Source of the DNA: Fomes fomentarius
Lineage: Eukaryota; Basidiomycota; Agaricomycetes; Polyporales; Polyporaceae
DNA length: 64,000 nucleotides
Assembly: GCA_022606135.1 (NCBI GenBank)
Contig: JABYQN010000001.1
Coordinates: 868,001 to 932,000 of the forward strand
Reading direction: 5' to 3'
Shown: piece by piece, positions 46,569 to 58,782 of the stretch
How positions within the stretch are numbered: the first letter of the stretch is position 1
Layout: each line of letters starts with the position of its first letter
Notes under the pieces: model-generated
Seen by the model: only the letters and a program-made list of their open reading frames with translations
Told to the model about the DNA's origin: nothing
The model's database searches: none
Program-made: the position numbers and the translations under genes

Positions 46569-48168
46569 TCAAACGTAAGCTTCGACAAACCCTCCCCATT
46601 TCTCGATAACGGGCTTCACGATCTCTTGCCATTCCTTGCCCTTGTAACGACCCTTGGCGCGGGGGAACGAGAATATTTCCTGGTGAGCAACACCGCCTGG
46701 CACTTCGGCGTCAGTAACATCAGAATGGCAAGGTCGGATAACACTCACAGTCAGGGCACGCCGTCCTCGATACTACGCGATCACCTCCATTGTTGCTGCC
46801 GCCCTTCACATTAGGGAAATTCTGGTCGAGGTACGGGGCGTTGACAGCGAGGTCCGCGAGCTCGAGATGAACAAGCCGCTCCAACTTGTGACACCACGGG
46901 CCAGGCTCGCCCACTTGCACGCGTCCCCTTGCGAGATTCCCGTCGTCCGCGTCTTTGGTGCTGGGCCAGAATCCTCGGAGGTGCGTCTGCTTGGACTGAC
47001 ACTGCTTGTCCCACTCGGCCAGGCGTTTCGTCAACCTGACCGCCCGGCCGACCTTGATGTGGACGAGCCCAGAGTCCGCGTCGTCTACTCGGTCTATTAG
47101 ACGATGTACATCCGTTATTGGGGACGGCTCACCATCAATCTCGAAGGCGTAAATATAACCTGATACGTCTGCAGCTGAGTGCTTCGTCCGCATTTCCTTG
47201 CGGAGGAGCTCCTTCGTCTCGTCCTGCAGGTACTCGGCGATCCAGTCTTTGAACTCTACCCATATACCAGAGTCCTTGTGAGAGGGGAACTTCACGTCAT
47301 CGAACGCAATCTTCATATGCTGGTGACAGTAGTGTGGGAGGTCCTCCCCGTTCAGACGAGCAAGCGGGGCAGTGACCGCGACCATACGCGTACACCGCTT
47401 GTCCAGCTTCGTTGTACCGCTACATTGCACCTTCAGCCCGCCCTTTCCGTTCCCGGAGGACGAGGACGAAGAGGTGGGCGATGGCGGGCTCGACGCAGCA
47501 CGAGGACGCTTCGTAGGCGTCTGCAAAGGAGCCAAGCGCGAATCGGGAGCAGAGGATCCCGGTTTCGCAGGAGCAGAGTTCGGTGCCTGATGAATGTGCG
47601 GCCGCTGCGGCGTTGTCGGCAGGACCTGCAGCACACTGCTCGAGGGGAACGCGCCTGAGTCCGAATGAGGGCGCGTCAAGTTCGAAGGCCTGAGCCCCGT
47701 CTTGGGAGGCGGAGGAGTCAAGTAAGATGTGTTATCCGAGAGCGCGTAATGCATGGTCAGACTGGACGTCTGGGGAGTGGGCATAGGCATTGGTGGAGGC
47801 ACAGGCAATGGTCCCAACGCTGCATAGCGATCAGGCTGAGGAAACGCAGGGGTGGGAGCACCGTGCGCGCCGCCATGAAGGATGGGCGGAGGAGGAACTG
47901 CGGCAGGCATAACGTTCGATTGCACCGCGTCGGTGTAGGGCATAAAGCCCCCGACCCATCCACCGGTGGAGTGGCGCGCACCTTGTCTTCCAACATCCAC
48001 AGAGCTCAGAGACAGCCTTCCAAACGCGTCAACAACATGGCTGGGGTCTGAGGAGGTCGAGGTACGCCCGCTAGAGGTCTTATGGGGCGGTCGTGAGGCC
48101 ATGGCGTCCTGGTGGCCGTCCGCAGGTTGTTTGGGCTTCTTGAAAAACGCGAACAGGTCCACAGGCAT
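46569..48168 (-). CDS. T5orf172 (DUF1766, MUG113-like) domain protein
   Basis: Two exons. A long exon starts MPVDLFAFFKKPKQPADGHQ; a short last exon begins after CPDC and ends KWGGFVEAYV. The N-terminal half is Pro/Ser-rich and disordered. A short Cys/His motif (VQCSGTTKLDKRC..LPHYCHQHM) is a probable zinc knuckle. The C-terminal domain has GYIYAFEID, IKVGRAVRLTKRLAEWDKQC and WCHKLERLVHLELADLAVNA. These are the GIY-YIG-related T5orf172 signatures (YIYxF, VGRAxxxxxRLxxWxxQC). Related fungal proteins include meiotic gene mug113. The catalytic competence of the GIY-YIG-like fold here is uncertain. About 515 residues. Divergent from PDCD5 with 335 bp between. Confidence 0.87.
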
Positions 48169-48503
48169 GGCAACCGTCAGTCAAGAAGCCTCCGTCAGAT
48201 TCGGGGGGCTTTTGTGCGGAAGGTGGCATCCGCGGGTGCACAAAGGCTGATTCGCCGTGGTGTGGCAATGGCATGAGGCAGCGTGGGCGCCTTGCACATA
48301 TCAGCGAGAGCTACATCCATTTCGGGACTTCTGTGCTTTCCCTCACCGAGTCACTTCTGCATCAATCTGTCTTGCGCTCAAGTGACCGTATCACTTCTCA
48401 ACTTGGTGCATATATTACTTGGACGCGGTTGTGACTCGTACTCGCCTAGTTGGTTTCTGGTATCTGTGCATTCCAGGTGCAATCGAATACACGACAAGTG
48501 AAC
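48169..48503. other. Divergent promoter, T5orf172 gene / PDCD5
   Basis: 335 bp between two divergent starts, necessarily carrying both promoters. A CT-rich tract precedes the PDCD5 ATG. No TATA box in the expected place. Confidence 0.5.
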
Positions 48504-49063
48504 ATGGCGGACCCGGAGTTGGCGGCGATTCGAGCTGCAAGAGCAAACCAGTTGCAGCAGCAGGGAGGTCCGCAATCGGAGGATGATAATGGGAAGAAGG
48601 CAGCAGAGGAGCAGATGCGGAGAGATTTGCTTGCGACAATTCTAGACTCTGCTGCACGAGAGAGACGTGAGTGTGGGCTAACTATCATTAGACATACTCT
48701 GACGCTCTCGAAACGTATTATTCCTACGTCCAGTTGCCCGTATCGCACTTGTGAGTCCAGACCGAGCACGACAGATTGAAGCTCTCCTCTTGCGAATGGC
48801 CCAAACGGGACAATTGCGGGGGCGTGTCTCTGAGGAGCAGCTGATCGAGCTGCTTGATCAGGTATGTCTCCTTACCGTGACAAAGGCATCGTCTAACGTT
48901 GAGGTTAGATAGATGGAGCCCAATCCACCACTGTACCTACGAAAGGTGCAATCATCGTACGTGCATACTGCTTGTATCTTTGTTTCGCGATTTCTCATGT
49001 TCACATGTCATCCCTAGTTCCAGCACAGGAAGGGCGGTTTCGATGATGATGACGATTTCTAAT
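48504..49063 (+). CDS. PDCD5 family protein (TFAR19-related DNA-binding)
   Basis: Small protein (about 130 residues) starting MADPELAAIRAARANQLQQQ, the conserved PDCD5 N-terminus. Four exons: after ARER, after ELLDQ and after KGAII. The core helices RRDLLATILDSAARER and LVSPDRARQIEALLLRMAQT are followed by RGRVSEEQLIELLDQ and end FQHRKGGFDDDDDF, the acidic tail usual for the family. It binds the chaperonin CCT and nucleic acids in other eukaryotes; the molecular role in fungi is not settled. Conserved, single-copy type gene. Not part of the accessory material. Confidence 0.93.
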
Positions 49064-49787
49064 CGAAAGAAGACCACTTGTATCAGTGTATGTACCCATA
49101 TCAATCCAAGTTGCTATCTCTGCGATCCGACAAATGTCTATCAGCCTCTCTGCTACATCTGCTCGGCCGCACCGCTCTAGTGATGTACTTCATTGGGTTG
49201 ACACGACTTGTCGTACGGACACGGCCGAAGTTTGCCTGTCCGCCTTCTGTCGGTCGAAGGTAGAGACTTGGCGTGCACTCTTCGGGTTGGCACTCGATGT
49301 CAGTATTTCATCTATAATCACGACTCTAAGACCCTAGGACCTCCTTCAAAATCCTTTGTCATCACTAGAACACTAGTTGAGCTTTCTTGCTAGGTTAGTC
49401 ACCGAGGGCTCAAGGTCATAATCCACATGTAGCTTTGCGGGGTCAGGAAAGGGATAGAGTATGAAAGATAAAAAGTTCGCGCGGAGAGATAAGTTCGTAC
49501 GGGGAATGGATGCGTCCCTACGTCGTTTGGACTAGAAGTATGCAAAGCTTGAGTCAAAGGGTCGGCGCGGTGGTCGTATGCGTTGGCTGTGCATGGCACT
49601 GCATGCGATGTTTGAATTCTGGACGTTGAACAGGCGCTTGATGTCGGGTATTTGGTCGTGTTGTTACAGCAAAACTCGGCAAGCATCTCATTTGTCGCGT
49701 CTACCACTGTCTAGTTGCTCAGCCTCGTCTTCTCTCACACCACCCTCTTCATCGACACTGCCAACGTCGTTTTAAGTACTTGAGAAA
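49064..49787. other. Intergenic region, about 0.7 kb
   Basis: Spacer between PDCD5 and NOT4, containing the NOT4 promoter. A run of short open frames has no support. Confidence 0.4.
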
Positions 49788-52700
49788 TGGCTACACGACT
49801 CCACACTAACTCTCCCTTGCCGGCTCCTGCCATGCATGCCACACATGTCCTGCCACAGTCCAAGTCGCACGTCCTTGCAGGCGTGCAAGACGCGTACTGG
49901 AGCGACGATGAAGCAGTGAGTATTGCAAGTCGCGTGTATATGCGTAGGAACTGACGGCTAGAGAAACTCGTAGGAGGATGCAGAATGCCCGCTCTGTCTT
50001 GAGGAGATGGACATATCCGATCTCAATTTCAAGCCGTGCCCTTGCGGTTACCAGGTGTGTTCAGTTCATCTCATTCACATCTCACCCTCGTTCACACTCC
50101 GGAAATACGTAGGTTTGCCAGTTTTGCTGGCATCACATCAAGGAGAACCTGAACAGCCGTTGCCCTGCGTGCCGGAGAGCGTACACTGATGAGGCGGTTC
50201 AGTTCAAGCCGATCCATCCAGAGGAGTGAGTATGCTCCTATTCTGCACCCCCCACGCATTCCACTTTGGCGTACGGCGTCCGCACTTGATTTGAAGAGTG
50301 TAGCCGACATACCGCCACTACGGCTTGGAAGGGCAATTCGGATCCCGTGTCCTTTGTCCTGGCATTGGCCGCATTGCCATCGCGGTTCACCGCACGGCTT
50401 TGACGTGTCGTCAATGCGTCTTCCAACTCGGTTTGGACGATGGACGCTCCTTCCAATCGTCTCAGACGAGCGCCTGTCGTCGTGTTGCCTTGGAAGTGTG
50501 ATATGAGTATATGCGTTCTCGTGGCTACGCGGTGTCTATCAGCCATGTGTTGAATGACTTTGTGTGGCACGTCATTGCATGTGTTGGACATTTCCCTTGT
50601 CATACTTGTCGCGTGTGTTGCACTCCGATAATGACCGCTGCTGACATGCTCTTTTTAGCCACAAACGCCTGACGCAGCAGAAGAAGCAACGAGAGCGCGA
50701 ACGCAAGGAGCTGGATGCCCTTGGACGCCGGAACCTTGCGAATGTACGCGTCGTTCAGCGCAATGTTGTCTACGTGGTTGGACTGGGGCCGAGGTTCGCC
50801 AAGGAAGAGGTATGTGCTCTATTTTCGACTCGATCGGAGATCGAGCTCACTTGCTTGTAGCTCATACCAACGCTGCGTTCAAACGAATACTTCGGGCAGT
50901 ATGGGAAGATATCCAAGATAGTGATCACTAAACGTACCCCACCTGGTGGACGCGCGCCTGTTGTGGGATTGTATATCACATACCACCGTCGCGAAGACGC
51001 AGCCCGCGCTATCGCTGCCGTGGATGGTGCGCCATCTCCAGGCGGTGGGGGAGAGATTATGAGAGCCAGTTACGGAACAACCAAGTACTGCATGGCGTTC
51101 CTCCGTGGTGTCACTTGCGCGGACCACAGCTGCATGAACCTTCACGAGTGGGGAGACGAGAAAGATTGTTTCACGAAGGAAGACCTCACTACACTGTATG
51201 TTGTTATACGTTGTCCAGGAGACTGCAGCACTAACGCGATGGATAGGAAACATACGATGAAGGATACCGAGACGCGTCGCACTACCACCATCAAGAAGGC
51301 CGATGAAGCTGAAGGTAAGCCTCATATCTCTACGCAACGCCACCTCTGGAACCAACCGCTCCGAACAGGTCTACCTCGTGCAGCATCTTGGGCGAATAAG
51401 AGTAATTCGACGCTCTCAAGTACTATTCTGCATAATGCGGCGAATCAAAAAACCAGGCGTACTGGGCCTACGGCTCGCCAACAACGGTCCGGTTCTACAA
51501 CTACCCCCGTTGTTTCGGCTTTGGCGGAAGTTCGCAAGAAGAACGCCGCTAAGGCATCTTCGTCATCATCCCGTCCAGCTACCCCGTTATCATTGCCCAA
51601 CCGTCCAGTCACGCCAGCCACCTCAAGAACTACGAAGGGCAAGGAGCCTGCTGCACCTCCTCCTCCAGCTTCACGGTCACCTACTTCGTCTGCTGCTGTT
51701 GAATCTGACGCCGGGTCTGCTCAACAAGAAGTCGCATCTCCTCGATCCCCGCCGCAAGTGCAAAAGGAGGTTCCTGCAGCACCCCCGGGAATTCCTGCGG
51801 TTCCCCCGGCCTATCCCCTGTAGTCCCTCCAGGTCTTCCTGCGCCTCCTGGTCTTCCTCTTCCGTCATCGCGAACTACTTCAGAAGCTGCCTCTCCCCAG
51901 ATATCTATGCAGCCTTCACAGTCGTCGTATCAAATGTCGACACAGGCTCAGGCGTTGATGGAAGATATCAGGGCTCGTCGAGAAAACATTGATACTGCGG
52001 TGCAAAGTCCCTTCCCCGACTTTGATCGCATGCTGCAGTCCCTCGGTAGCGACACCCAGTTCGGAGGCTTTAGTTTCAACCTCGACCCCAAACTTGCTGG
52101 AGATGTTCAGGACGACTCGATCGGGCTCCCAGATTTCGACGCAAATGCCAGTGTGCCTTTCAATGGTGGTTTCTTCGATGTGTTTCCAACATTACGTCCC
52201 TCTGGTCAGGCTGCGGCTAACCCTTTGATGCCTCCTCCTGGCATCCCGTTCGCGCAAGGTCGTAATATCTACGACCCGCTGACTGGCAAAGGAGCTCTGG
52301 AGCGACAGTCTACGGGTTCCAGCTACACGGGTTCGTTCAATCCATTTGCTGGAGATGGTGCGGATGAGACTCCATCGCGCAAATTCTCACCGATGGATGA
52401 GGAACGCAAAGTCTCGAGGTTCGGGTTTGCCCGAGGACGGCAGGGTTCGGCGTCGTCGTCTTTGCATGCCTCGTCGCCACTCAGCAACGCAGAGAGCATC
52501 TCTCACCTCACCCATCCGCACAATGCTGCTGGCTACTCCGGGCCTACTACCTCTCAGCAGTGGCCATTCCAGGCGCGGCATCAAGAGTTTGCTTCCCACT
52601 ATCAGAGCAACTCTGCGATGAGCTCGCCTCTCGCACAGCATATGCAAGCCGCGCAACCGCCGTATAACCCGCCTCACCAACCCCCGCAGTTGAACCGCTT

Positions 52701-55083
52701 CCAGTCTTATGACAATGCCGTCACTGAGCAGCAGCTAAGGGAGATGATCATGTCTAGTCGCGAGCGAACGAACGTTTCGAGGAACGGCCCGATGGGTAGG
52801 ACCTCTCTATATGTATATGTGTAATATGTTGTTGACTAGCCTATCTTCTCTTCTCTTCTATATGACACCGCCCTTTGTATTACAGACCAGGCGCATTTTA
52901 ACAACGGTCAGCCATTCAATGACCCTGCAATCATGTCAGCAAGACTGGCCTCTCCGGGCCTAAGTCAAGCTATGCCCAACGGCCGGTTTCCTCCGCCTAG
53001 TATAGATGGCTTCGCCTCTCATCCCCTGGCGTTTGGACCCCCTCCCGGGCTGTCCTTTACTGAGGAAGCTATGGGTAGCCCCGCCCTCACGAATCAACAT
53101 CCATATGGCCTTGGAAGCGGACCAAGCACGAACGTGGAGGTGTCGCAAAGTAACTCTGCACATGGTGAGTCCAATTTCCTTCGTTTCGCGGGGTGGGTGT
53201 CCCAGGTCAGTGTACCGAGCTGCCGTACTTTCAGTGCGGAAAATGTATCGTCGGCCTTGATCTAAAGAATCTCAACGGCCCGGTCTCCTCTCTTCCCGCC
53301 ACTGCATCATTCCACGCTTGCTCGCTGTATACCCGTCCCACCGGTAGGGTATTCCGTGAAAGTACGTTGACGCTGACCATACGCTTGTTCTTGTTGGGTC
53401 CTTCTTCACTGCATCGTTCTCGCTATCGTTGTCTCGTTCTCCCTGCTCCATGCTCCCGTCCCCTATCCTCCTGTTCTCTATGTGCGCCGTCATACAGTGT
53501 CGACGGCCCCTTCGCCTGCTCCCGAGTCTCCTGCTCTGTCGCATTCGGACTTCCCTGCTCTATCCGCGGCTACTGAGCAAGCTGCTCCTTCCGATACGCC
53601 ACAGGCTGATGAGCCTGCGCTCGCTGATGCGGAGTCGCAGGATGGCGCGGCGCAAGAAAAGGCTGCGCGTAAGGCTGCGAAGAAGGCTGCCGCGGCGGAG
53701 CGCGCTGCGGAACGAGCACAGAAGGCTGCACAGCGCGCGGCTGAGAAAGCGGCTGAGAAAGAGCGTGTCGCCAAAGAGAAGGCGCTGGAGAAGGAGCGCC
53801 AGGCTGCGTTGAAAGCTGAGAAGGAGAAGGAGGCGAAGGAGAAGGCTGAGAGGGAGAAGGTTGAGAAGGAGAAGGCCGCTAGGGAACGGGCTGAGCGCTT
53901 GGCAAAGGAGAAGGAAGCGGCGGAGAAGGCTGAGCGCGAGCGGGTGGCAGAGGCTCAGAAAGCGGCTGCGGCGGCAAAAGCTGCGAAGCAGACGGCCATT
54001 GCGAAGGCCAGCAAGGTTGCGACCCCGTCCAGCACCAGTAGTTCTACCACTCAGGCGGACAAGGGCGGACGGAAGGCTCAGGTTTCAAAGCAGAGCGCTC
54101 CCACCCCTCCCTCCGAGCCTGGCCAACAGGCACCCATTCTTGCCAAGATGCCCAAGAAGAACAGGCCGGTCACGAAGATCAAGATCCCGAGAGAAGACCA
54201 CATCACAGACGCTGTATCCGTTCCTTCTGCCGCGACCTCCGATGCTCCTCAGTACCCGGATGGTCGCGGACCGGACACCAGCTCGAACAACTCCCGCGCC
54301 CATTCCGTTGACAGGACATCGGCCATCCAGCCGGTTGGCATCAAGGAGATGCTTTCAGAGTTGCATGTTCAGTTCCCCTGGCTCGGGCTGTCGAAACACC
54401 CGTTCTTCGACATGTCGAGGATCAACCCTGCGTCAAAGGTACCACTCGAGTACGGTCCGCTGGTTCATGCGCTGTCTGCCCTTTCGGTGGGCGGTGGCTC
54501 GTTCGCAAACAACATGCCATCTGGATCGATTGACAACGCTGTTTCATCGTTCCAGCAACTGCTCGAAACCTTGACCCAGACCATCTCCGACCTTCTCCGA
54601 CTCCTACCGCGTACCACCTGGGACGACAGTTCTTCGTTTGATGGCGTCCTTCGTGATATGCTCAAGGGCGACGACTTCCTGGACGACGGTGGAGATGACG
54701 AGAATGGCCAGGGGAAGGAGGACGAGGTCGCGGCGCTCACCCTCGCGTTGGAGCGCCGTGCGCGCTGGATGGAGGTTCAGCTGTCCAAACTCGAGGAGCT
54801 TCACCGGGACATCAACACTGCCGCAGTGCGTGCAGTGCTTTCGTTCAACGACAACGGCTGGGACCCGCACGGCTCGCTCCCGCGTCTCGGCAACACTCTC
54901 AATCGTTTCGATCAGATCGGGTTCGTCAGCGAGAATGGTGACCTTCGCCTGATGACGGCAGACGAGCTGGAGGAGAAGCTTGCGGTGGCGAAGGAGGCAG
55001 CACAGTTTGTGGAGGCGGAGTTGAGGGAGGTTATGCAAAACTTGCAGGAGCTGGGGCCCACGGACGAGCAGTCACCGGTGTAG
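49788..55083 (+). CDS. NOT4: NOT4, RING E3 ubiquitin ligase of the CCR4-NOT complex (one frame break)
   Basis: Ubiquitin ligase coupling translation quality control and mRNA decay. It starts MATRLHTNSPLPAPAMHATH. The C4C4 RING is read over three exons: CPLCLEEMDISDLNFKPCPC, VCQFCWHHIKENLN and CPACRRAY. A linker (HKRLTQQKKQRERERKEL) leads to an RRM (VQRNVVYVVGLGPRF; KISKIVITKRTPPG; GLYITYHRREDAARAI) and a CCCH finger (CMAFLRGVTCADHSCMNLHE). A 434-nt intron (about 50225-50658) lies between the RING and this linker. The long C-terminal half is low complexity, with a 110-residue Lys/Ala/Glu helix at about 53640-53990, then a final globular part (IKEMLSELHVQFPWLGLSKH to LGPTDEQSPV). One frame break is at a run of five C (51803-51807); restoring a base continues a PPGL-type repeat. 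Exon structure at 53165-53501 is uncertain. Confidence 0.9.
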
Positions 55084-55675
55084 CATATCAACATACGTGC
55101 CAGACATCGCAACACATAATTATCACATCCGCTTTGTTTCTCAGTTCCACGTGCGCGTGAGTACTACTGCAATCTCCTTGAGAGTTTTTTTGTGCATATT
55201 TGATACTCCTCCGTGGGGAGTTCACTGTGTTTGTTCATCTTTATGCACGTCGGTATATAGATGGACGTTTGCGTTTGGGAGTTTGCTAGTAATGGGATCT
55301 CGATCTGGCGCTTATGTCCAACTCTAATCAAAGCAGGCTTTGGGCTTAGGCCGCTTCCTCCTCCGACATCGCTGCCCGGACAATTGAGCGTCGATGGGTT
55401 ATGCAGCCTGCGAGAACCCTACGAGAAAAATAACTCAGTATAGTATGGATGACATCATTACGGAACAACTGCGACATGGAGTACTAGCGACGTATCGCCG
55501 ACTTATCACCCAGTCAGCTACTTGCTCAATTGCTACAGCGTTACCGAGCTTGATGATGAGTTTTTTTCAAGCTATTAAATGTTCCTGCATGCGACTTATC
55601 GCTACGCGAAGATCAGTAGCTGACGCATCATAGGTTCACACTATGCCTGCTCCTTGGTCAAGTTAGGTACCCATA
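55084..55675. other. Intergenic region, about 0.6 kb
   Basis: NOT4 3' flank up to the inverted-repeat arm. Nothing recognised. Confidence 0.4.
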
Positions 55676-56802
55676 TGTCGATGCTGACTTGGAGTTAAAA
55701 CAACGGCAGTGTCAAGCCACTGCCGTAGACCACGTCCTGACTTGGCCCACACAACAAGTGGCATTATATAGGAGCCCTTGCGAGGAGGCCTCGCCCAGGC
55801 CCCAGATTTTATACTTTATATCGTACCGAAACAATAAGCTGTACCGAATCCAAAAATAGGCTGTGTACAGTAGAATAGTGGCTGGAACGAGAATTAAAGA
55901 AGATTGGAAGGAAAAGAGAAGGAATGAAGAGAAAATAACCGCAATGGCAGAGTGTGCTGACACTCCAACGGCGAACAGTGCACGACAGGGGAGGGGGCAC
56001 AAGGAGGGTTCATCTCCGCGAACGAAGGACCTGCTCAAGTCTGCGATGGACTAGCCATCGACAGACCCGGGGACTCGCGCACCACCACACCCTGACCGCA
56101 CCTAGACGCCATCGGGCGCAGCACCGGGGCCAGGCCTGTAGTGTACATTAGTCGACGAGGCTCGTGCCAATGGGCTGAAGAACGCACCTCACAGGCTCGC
56201 AGGCCCCGTTGCCATTGCGGTCTCGCGTTTGGCCGCTTCCTCCTCCGTTGCAATCCGGACGACTTGCTACTATGGCATGGCGGTCTCAGTCTAGGGACGT
56301 CACCGTTCAGCATGCGACGACGTGGGGCAGGTAACAGTCGAAAGATCGGAGAGAGAGACGTACCCAACAGAGCCTCCACTTGAGAGTCGCGTCTTGAGAG
56401 GATAGCGAAGGGAGGTGGTTGCGGACTTTGCGGGCGCACGCGAGCGCGCCATTGGGAGGCGGCCCCGGACCTGGACATCGCGCTGATCAAGACTTATCGA
56501 TGCCACCGGGGCCTTGAGCGATCAGGAGGACGAGTTGGGTGGAATAGCCATAGTAGCCATCCACCCATGTTGAGACTGAGGGGTGTGGTGTATGCAAGTG
56601 AAAATGTTGGTTGTAGGTGAGGAGGGAATGGTGCGGAGGACGGCTTATATGCAGTTGGCGAGAGAGGCTGACAGACAGACGAAGGGGGCAGGTAGGGACG
56701 TGAAGAGCGAGGAAACGACCAGTCAGCACTGCCAGCCTCTCCAGTGGAGGCGAACATCGTCAAGCAGCCGAACAAGTGCTGGTCAAGGCAGACATGTCCG
56801 CG
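55676..56802 (+). repeat. Left arm of a diverged 1.1-kb inverted repeat
   Basis: Matches 57622-58782 in reverse complement with scattered substitutions and a 40-odd-bp indel. The outer part has gtgtcaagccactgccgtag and a TATATAGGAG box (about 55764); the inner part includes a CT-rich segment. On the minus strand a pyrimidine-rich stretch with a conserved ATGGGTGGACGG-like region occurs in both arms. No transposase, LTR retrotransposon gene or conserved protein is seen. Confidence 0.75.
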
Positions 56803-57621
56803 CAAACGAGATTCGGACTTCCTGTGAAGTGCAACGGTCAAGGACGATATCGGCAAGCCGAGGGCGTAGTCATAACTAGGCGCAGGTAGGGCGAGCAGAG
56901 TGCCCAAGTCGAAGGGACCAATCTCAACTGGAGGAGTCGGTGACAGTGAAAGCACTTGAACTGCAGGTCGCACGTCATGCATTACCAAATATGAACCATT
57001 CGTATCATCCAGTTGAACAGTGTACAGATCCTACTTGATGGCAGTTGACGGCCTCAATGATTGGTGACCTCGTGCAGAGCCCCTGTCAAAGGCACATCGT
57101 TAGCTTACCGACGAACCACATATTGCGACTTACGTGCGTTTACTAGCGCCGTTCGATGATCAGAGTCACGACGGTGAACGTGTGACAATACTATGTCACG
57201 GTGACACATTGAATGGGCTTGGCGCTTGTTACGCGACCACATTTTACACAGTGACAATGTCGACCAACGGTCTGATAGTCAGATCGAGCGGTCGGGAGAA
57301 GTACTAGTAAGTAGTTATCTGAGTTTGAGCATCAAATCTTGTGAGCTTTCACGGTGCCGACTTGAGACTCACAATCATGTAGACTACCTCTATAGATCAC
57401 TCCTAAAACGTGATCTGCTTCTACTCGAGTGAGATCGCGCTCACATTGTTACTATCTACCAGTGTACGGGCAATGATTATCAACCCTTAGAACTCGGCTC
57501 GCAGCGGGTATCGCAGTTACGCAGCGTCAGCATAAACTTGAATGTTTCTCGTGCAGGCAGCTGCGGCTATGTCCCCCTCAAATACCAAAGTACGAGTCTT
57601 TCACTTACCCATAGCTTCCCT
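56803..57621. other. Spacer between the inverted-repeat arms
   Basis: About 820 bp, not shared between the arms and not gene-like. It includes low-complexity and tgtgacaat-rich stretches. No protein or RNA gene recognised. Confidence 0.5.
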
Positions 57622-58782
57622 CCGCGGACATGTCTGCCTTGAATTTCATGTGAATTTCCGAACAACCAATGGCCGTGCTCTCGCCCAGCACTTGTTAGCT
57701 TGCTCGACGATGTTCGCCTCCACTTGAGAGGCTGGCAGTGCTGACCGGTCGTTTCCTCGCTCTTCACGTCCCTACCTGCCCTCTTCGTCTGTCTGTCAGC
57801 CTCTCTCGCCAACTGCATATAAACCAGTCCTCCGCACCATTCCCTCCTCACCTACAACCACCATCTTCACTTGCATACACCACACCTCTCAGTCTCAACA
57901 TGGGTGGACGGCTACTATGGCTATTCCACCCAACTCGTCCTCCTGATCGCTCAAGGCCCCGGTGGAATCGATAAGTCTTGATCAGCGCGATGTCCAGGTC
58001 CGGGGCCGCCTCCCAATGGCGCGCTCGCGTGCGCCCGCCAAGGCCACAATCACCTCCCTTCGCTATCCTCTCAAGACGCCACTCCGCACTGGCATGGGCG
58101 GCTCTCTTGGGTACGTCTTACAACTGTTACCTGCCCCACGTCGTCGCATGCTGAACGGCGATGTCCCTAGACTGAGACCGCCGTGCTACTAGTAGCAGCA
58201 AGTCGTCCGGATTGCAACGGAAGCGGCCAAACGCGAGACCGTGATGGCAACGGGGCCTGCGAGCCTTTGAGGTGCGTTCTCCAGTCCATTGGCACGAGCA
58301 TCGTCGACTAATGTACACTACAGGCCTGGCCCCGGTGCTGCGCCCGATGGCGTCTAGGTGCGGTCAGGGTGTGGTGGTGCGCGAGTCCCCGGGTCTGTCG
58401 ATGGCTAGTCCATCGCAGACTTGAGCAGGTCCTTCGTTCGCGGAGATGAACCCTCCTTGTGCCCTCTCCCCTGTCGTGCACTGTTCGCCGTTGGAGTGTC
58501 AGCACACTCTGCCATTGCGGTTATTTTCTCTTCATCTATTTTCTTTTCCTTCCAATCTTCTTTAATTCTCGTTTCAGCCACTATTCTACTGCATAGCCTA
58601 TTTTTGGATTGTGTACAGCTTATTGTTTCGGTACGATATAAACTATAAAATCTGGGGCCTGGGCGAGGCCTCCTCGCAAGGGCTCCTATATAAAGCCACT
58701 TGTTGTGTGCGCCAAGTCAGGACGTGGTCTACGGCAATGGCTTGACACTCCCGTTGTTTGAACTCCCTCTAAGTCAGCGTCG
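57622..58782 (-). repeat. Right arm of the diverged 1.1-kb inverted repeat
   Basis: Mirror of 55676-56802. The strongest identity is in the outer third, from ctcgcaagggctcctatata to gtgtcaagcca (read inward) and over a GC-rich core at 58200-58470. It differs by a roughly 42-bp insertion near 57644-57685 (atttcatgtgaatttccg..) absent from the left arm. Substitutions are frequent enough that the pair is clearly older than the mariner pair at 27.5-34.8 kb. Confidence 0.75.

Noticed and set aside
53861..54574. 237-codon plus-strand open frame within NOT4
   Set aside because: Arg-rich shadow frame of the charged helix and globular C-terminus of NOT4.
55676..58782. Pair of LTRs of a retrotransposon
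   Set aside because: The arms are inverted, not direct, and the spacer has no gag, protease, reverse transcriptase or integrase. The tgtc start and TATA box alone are not enough.
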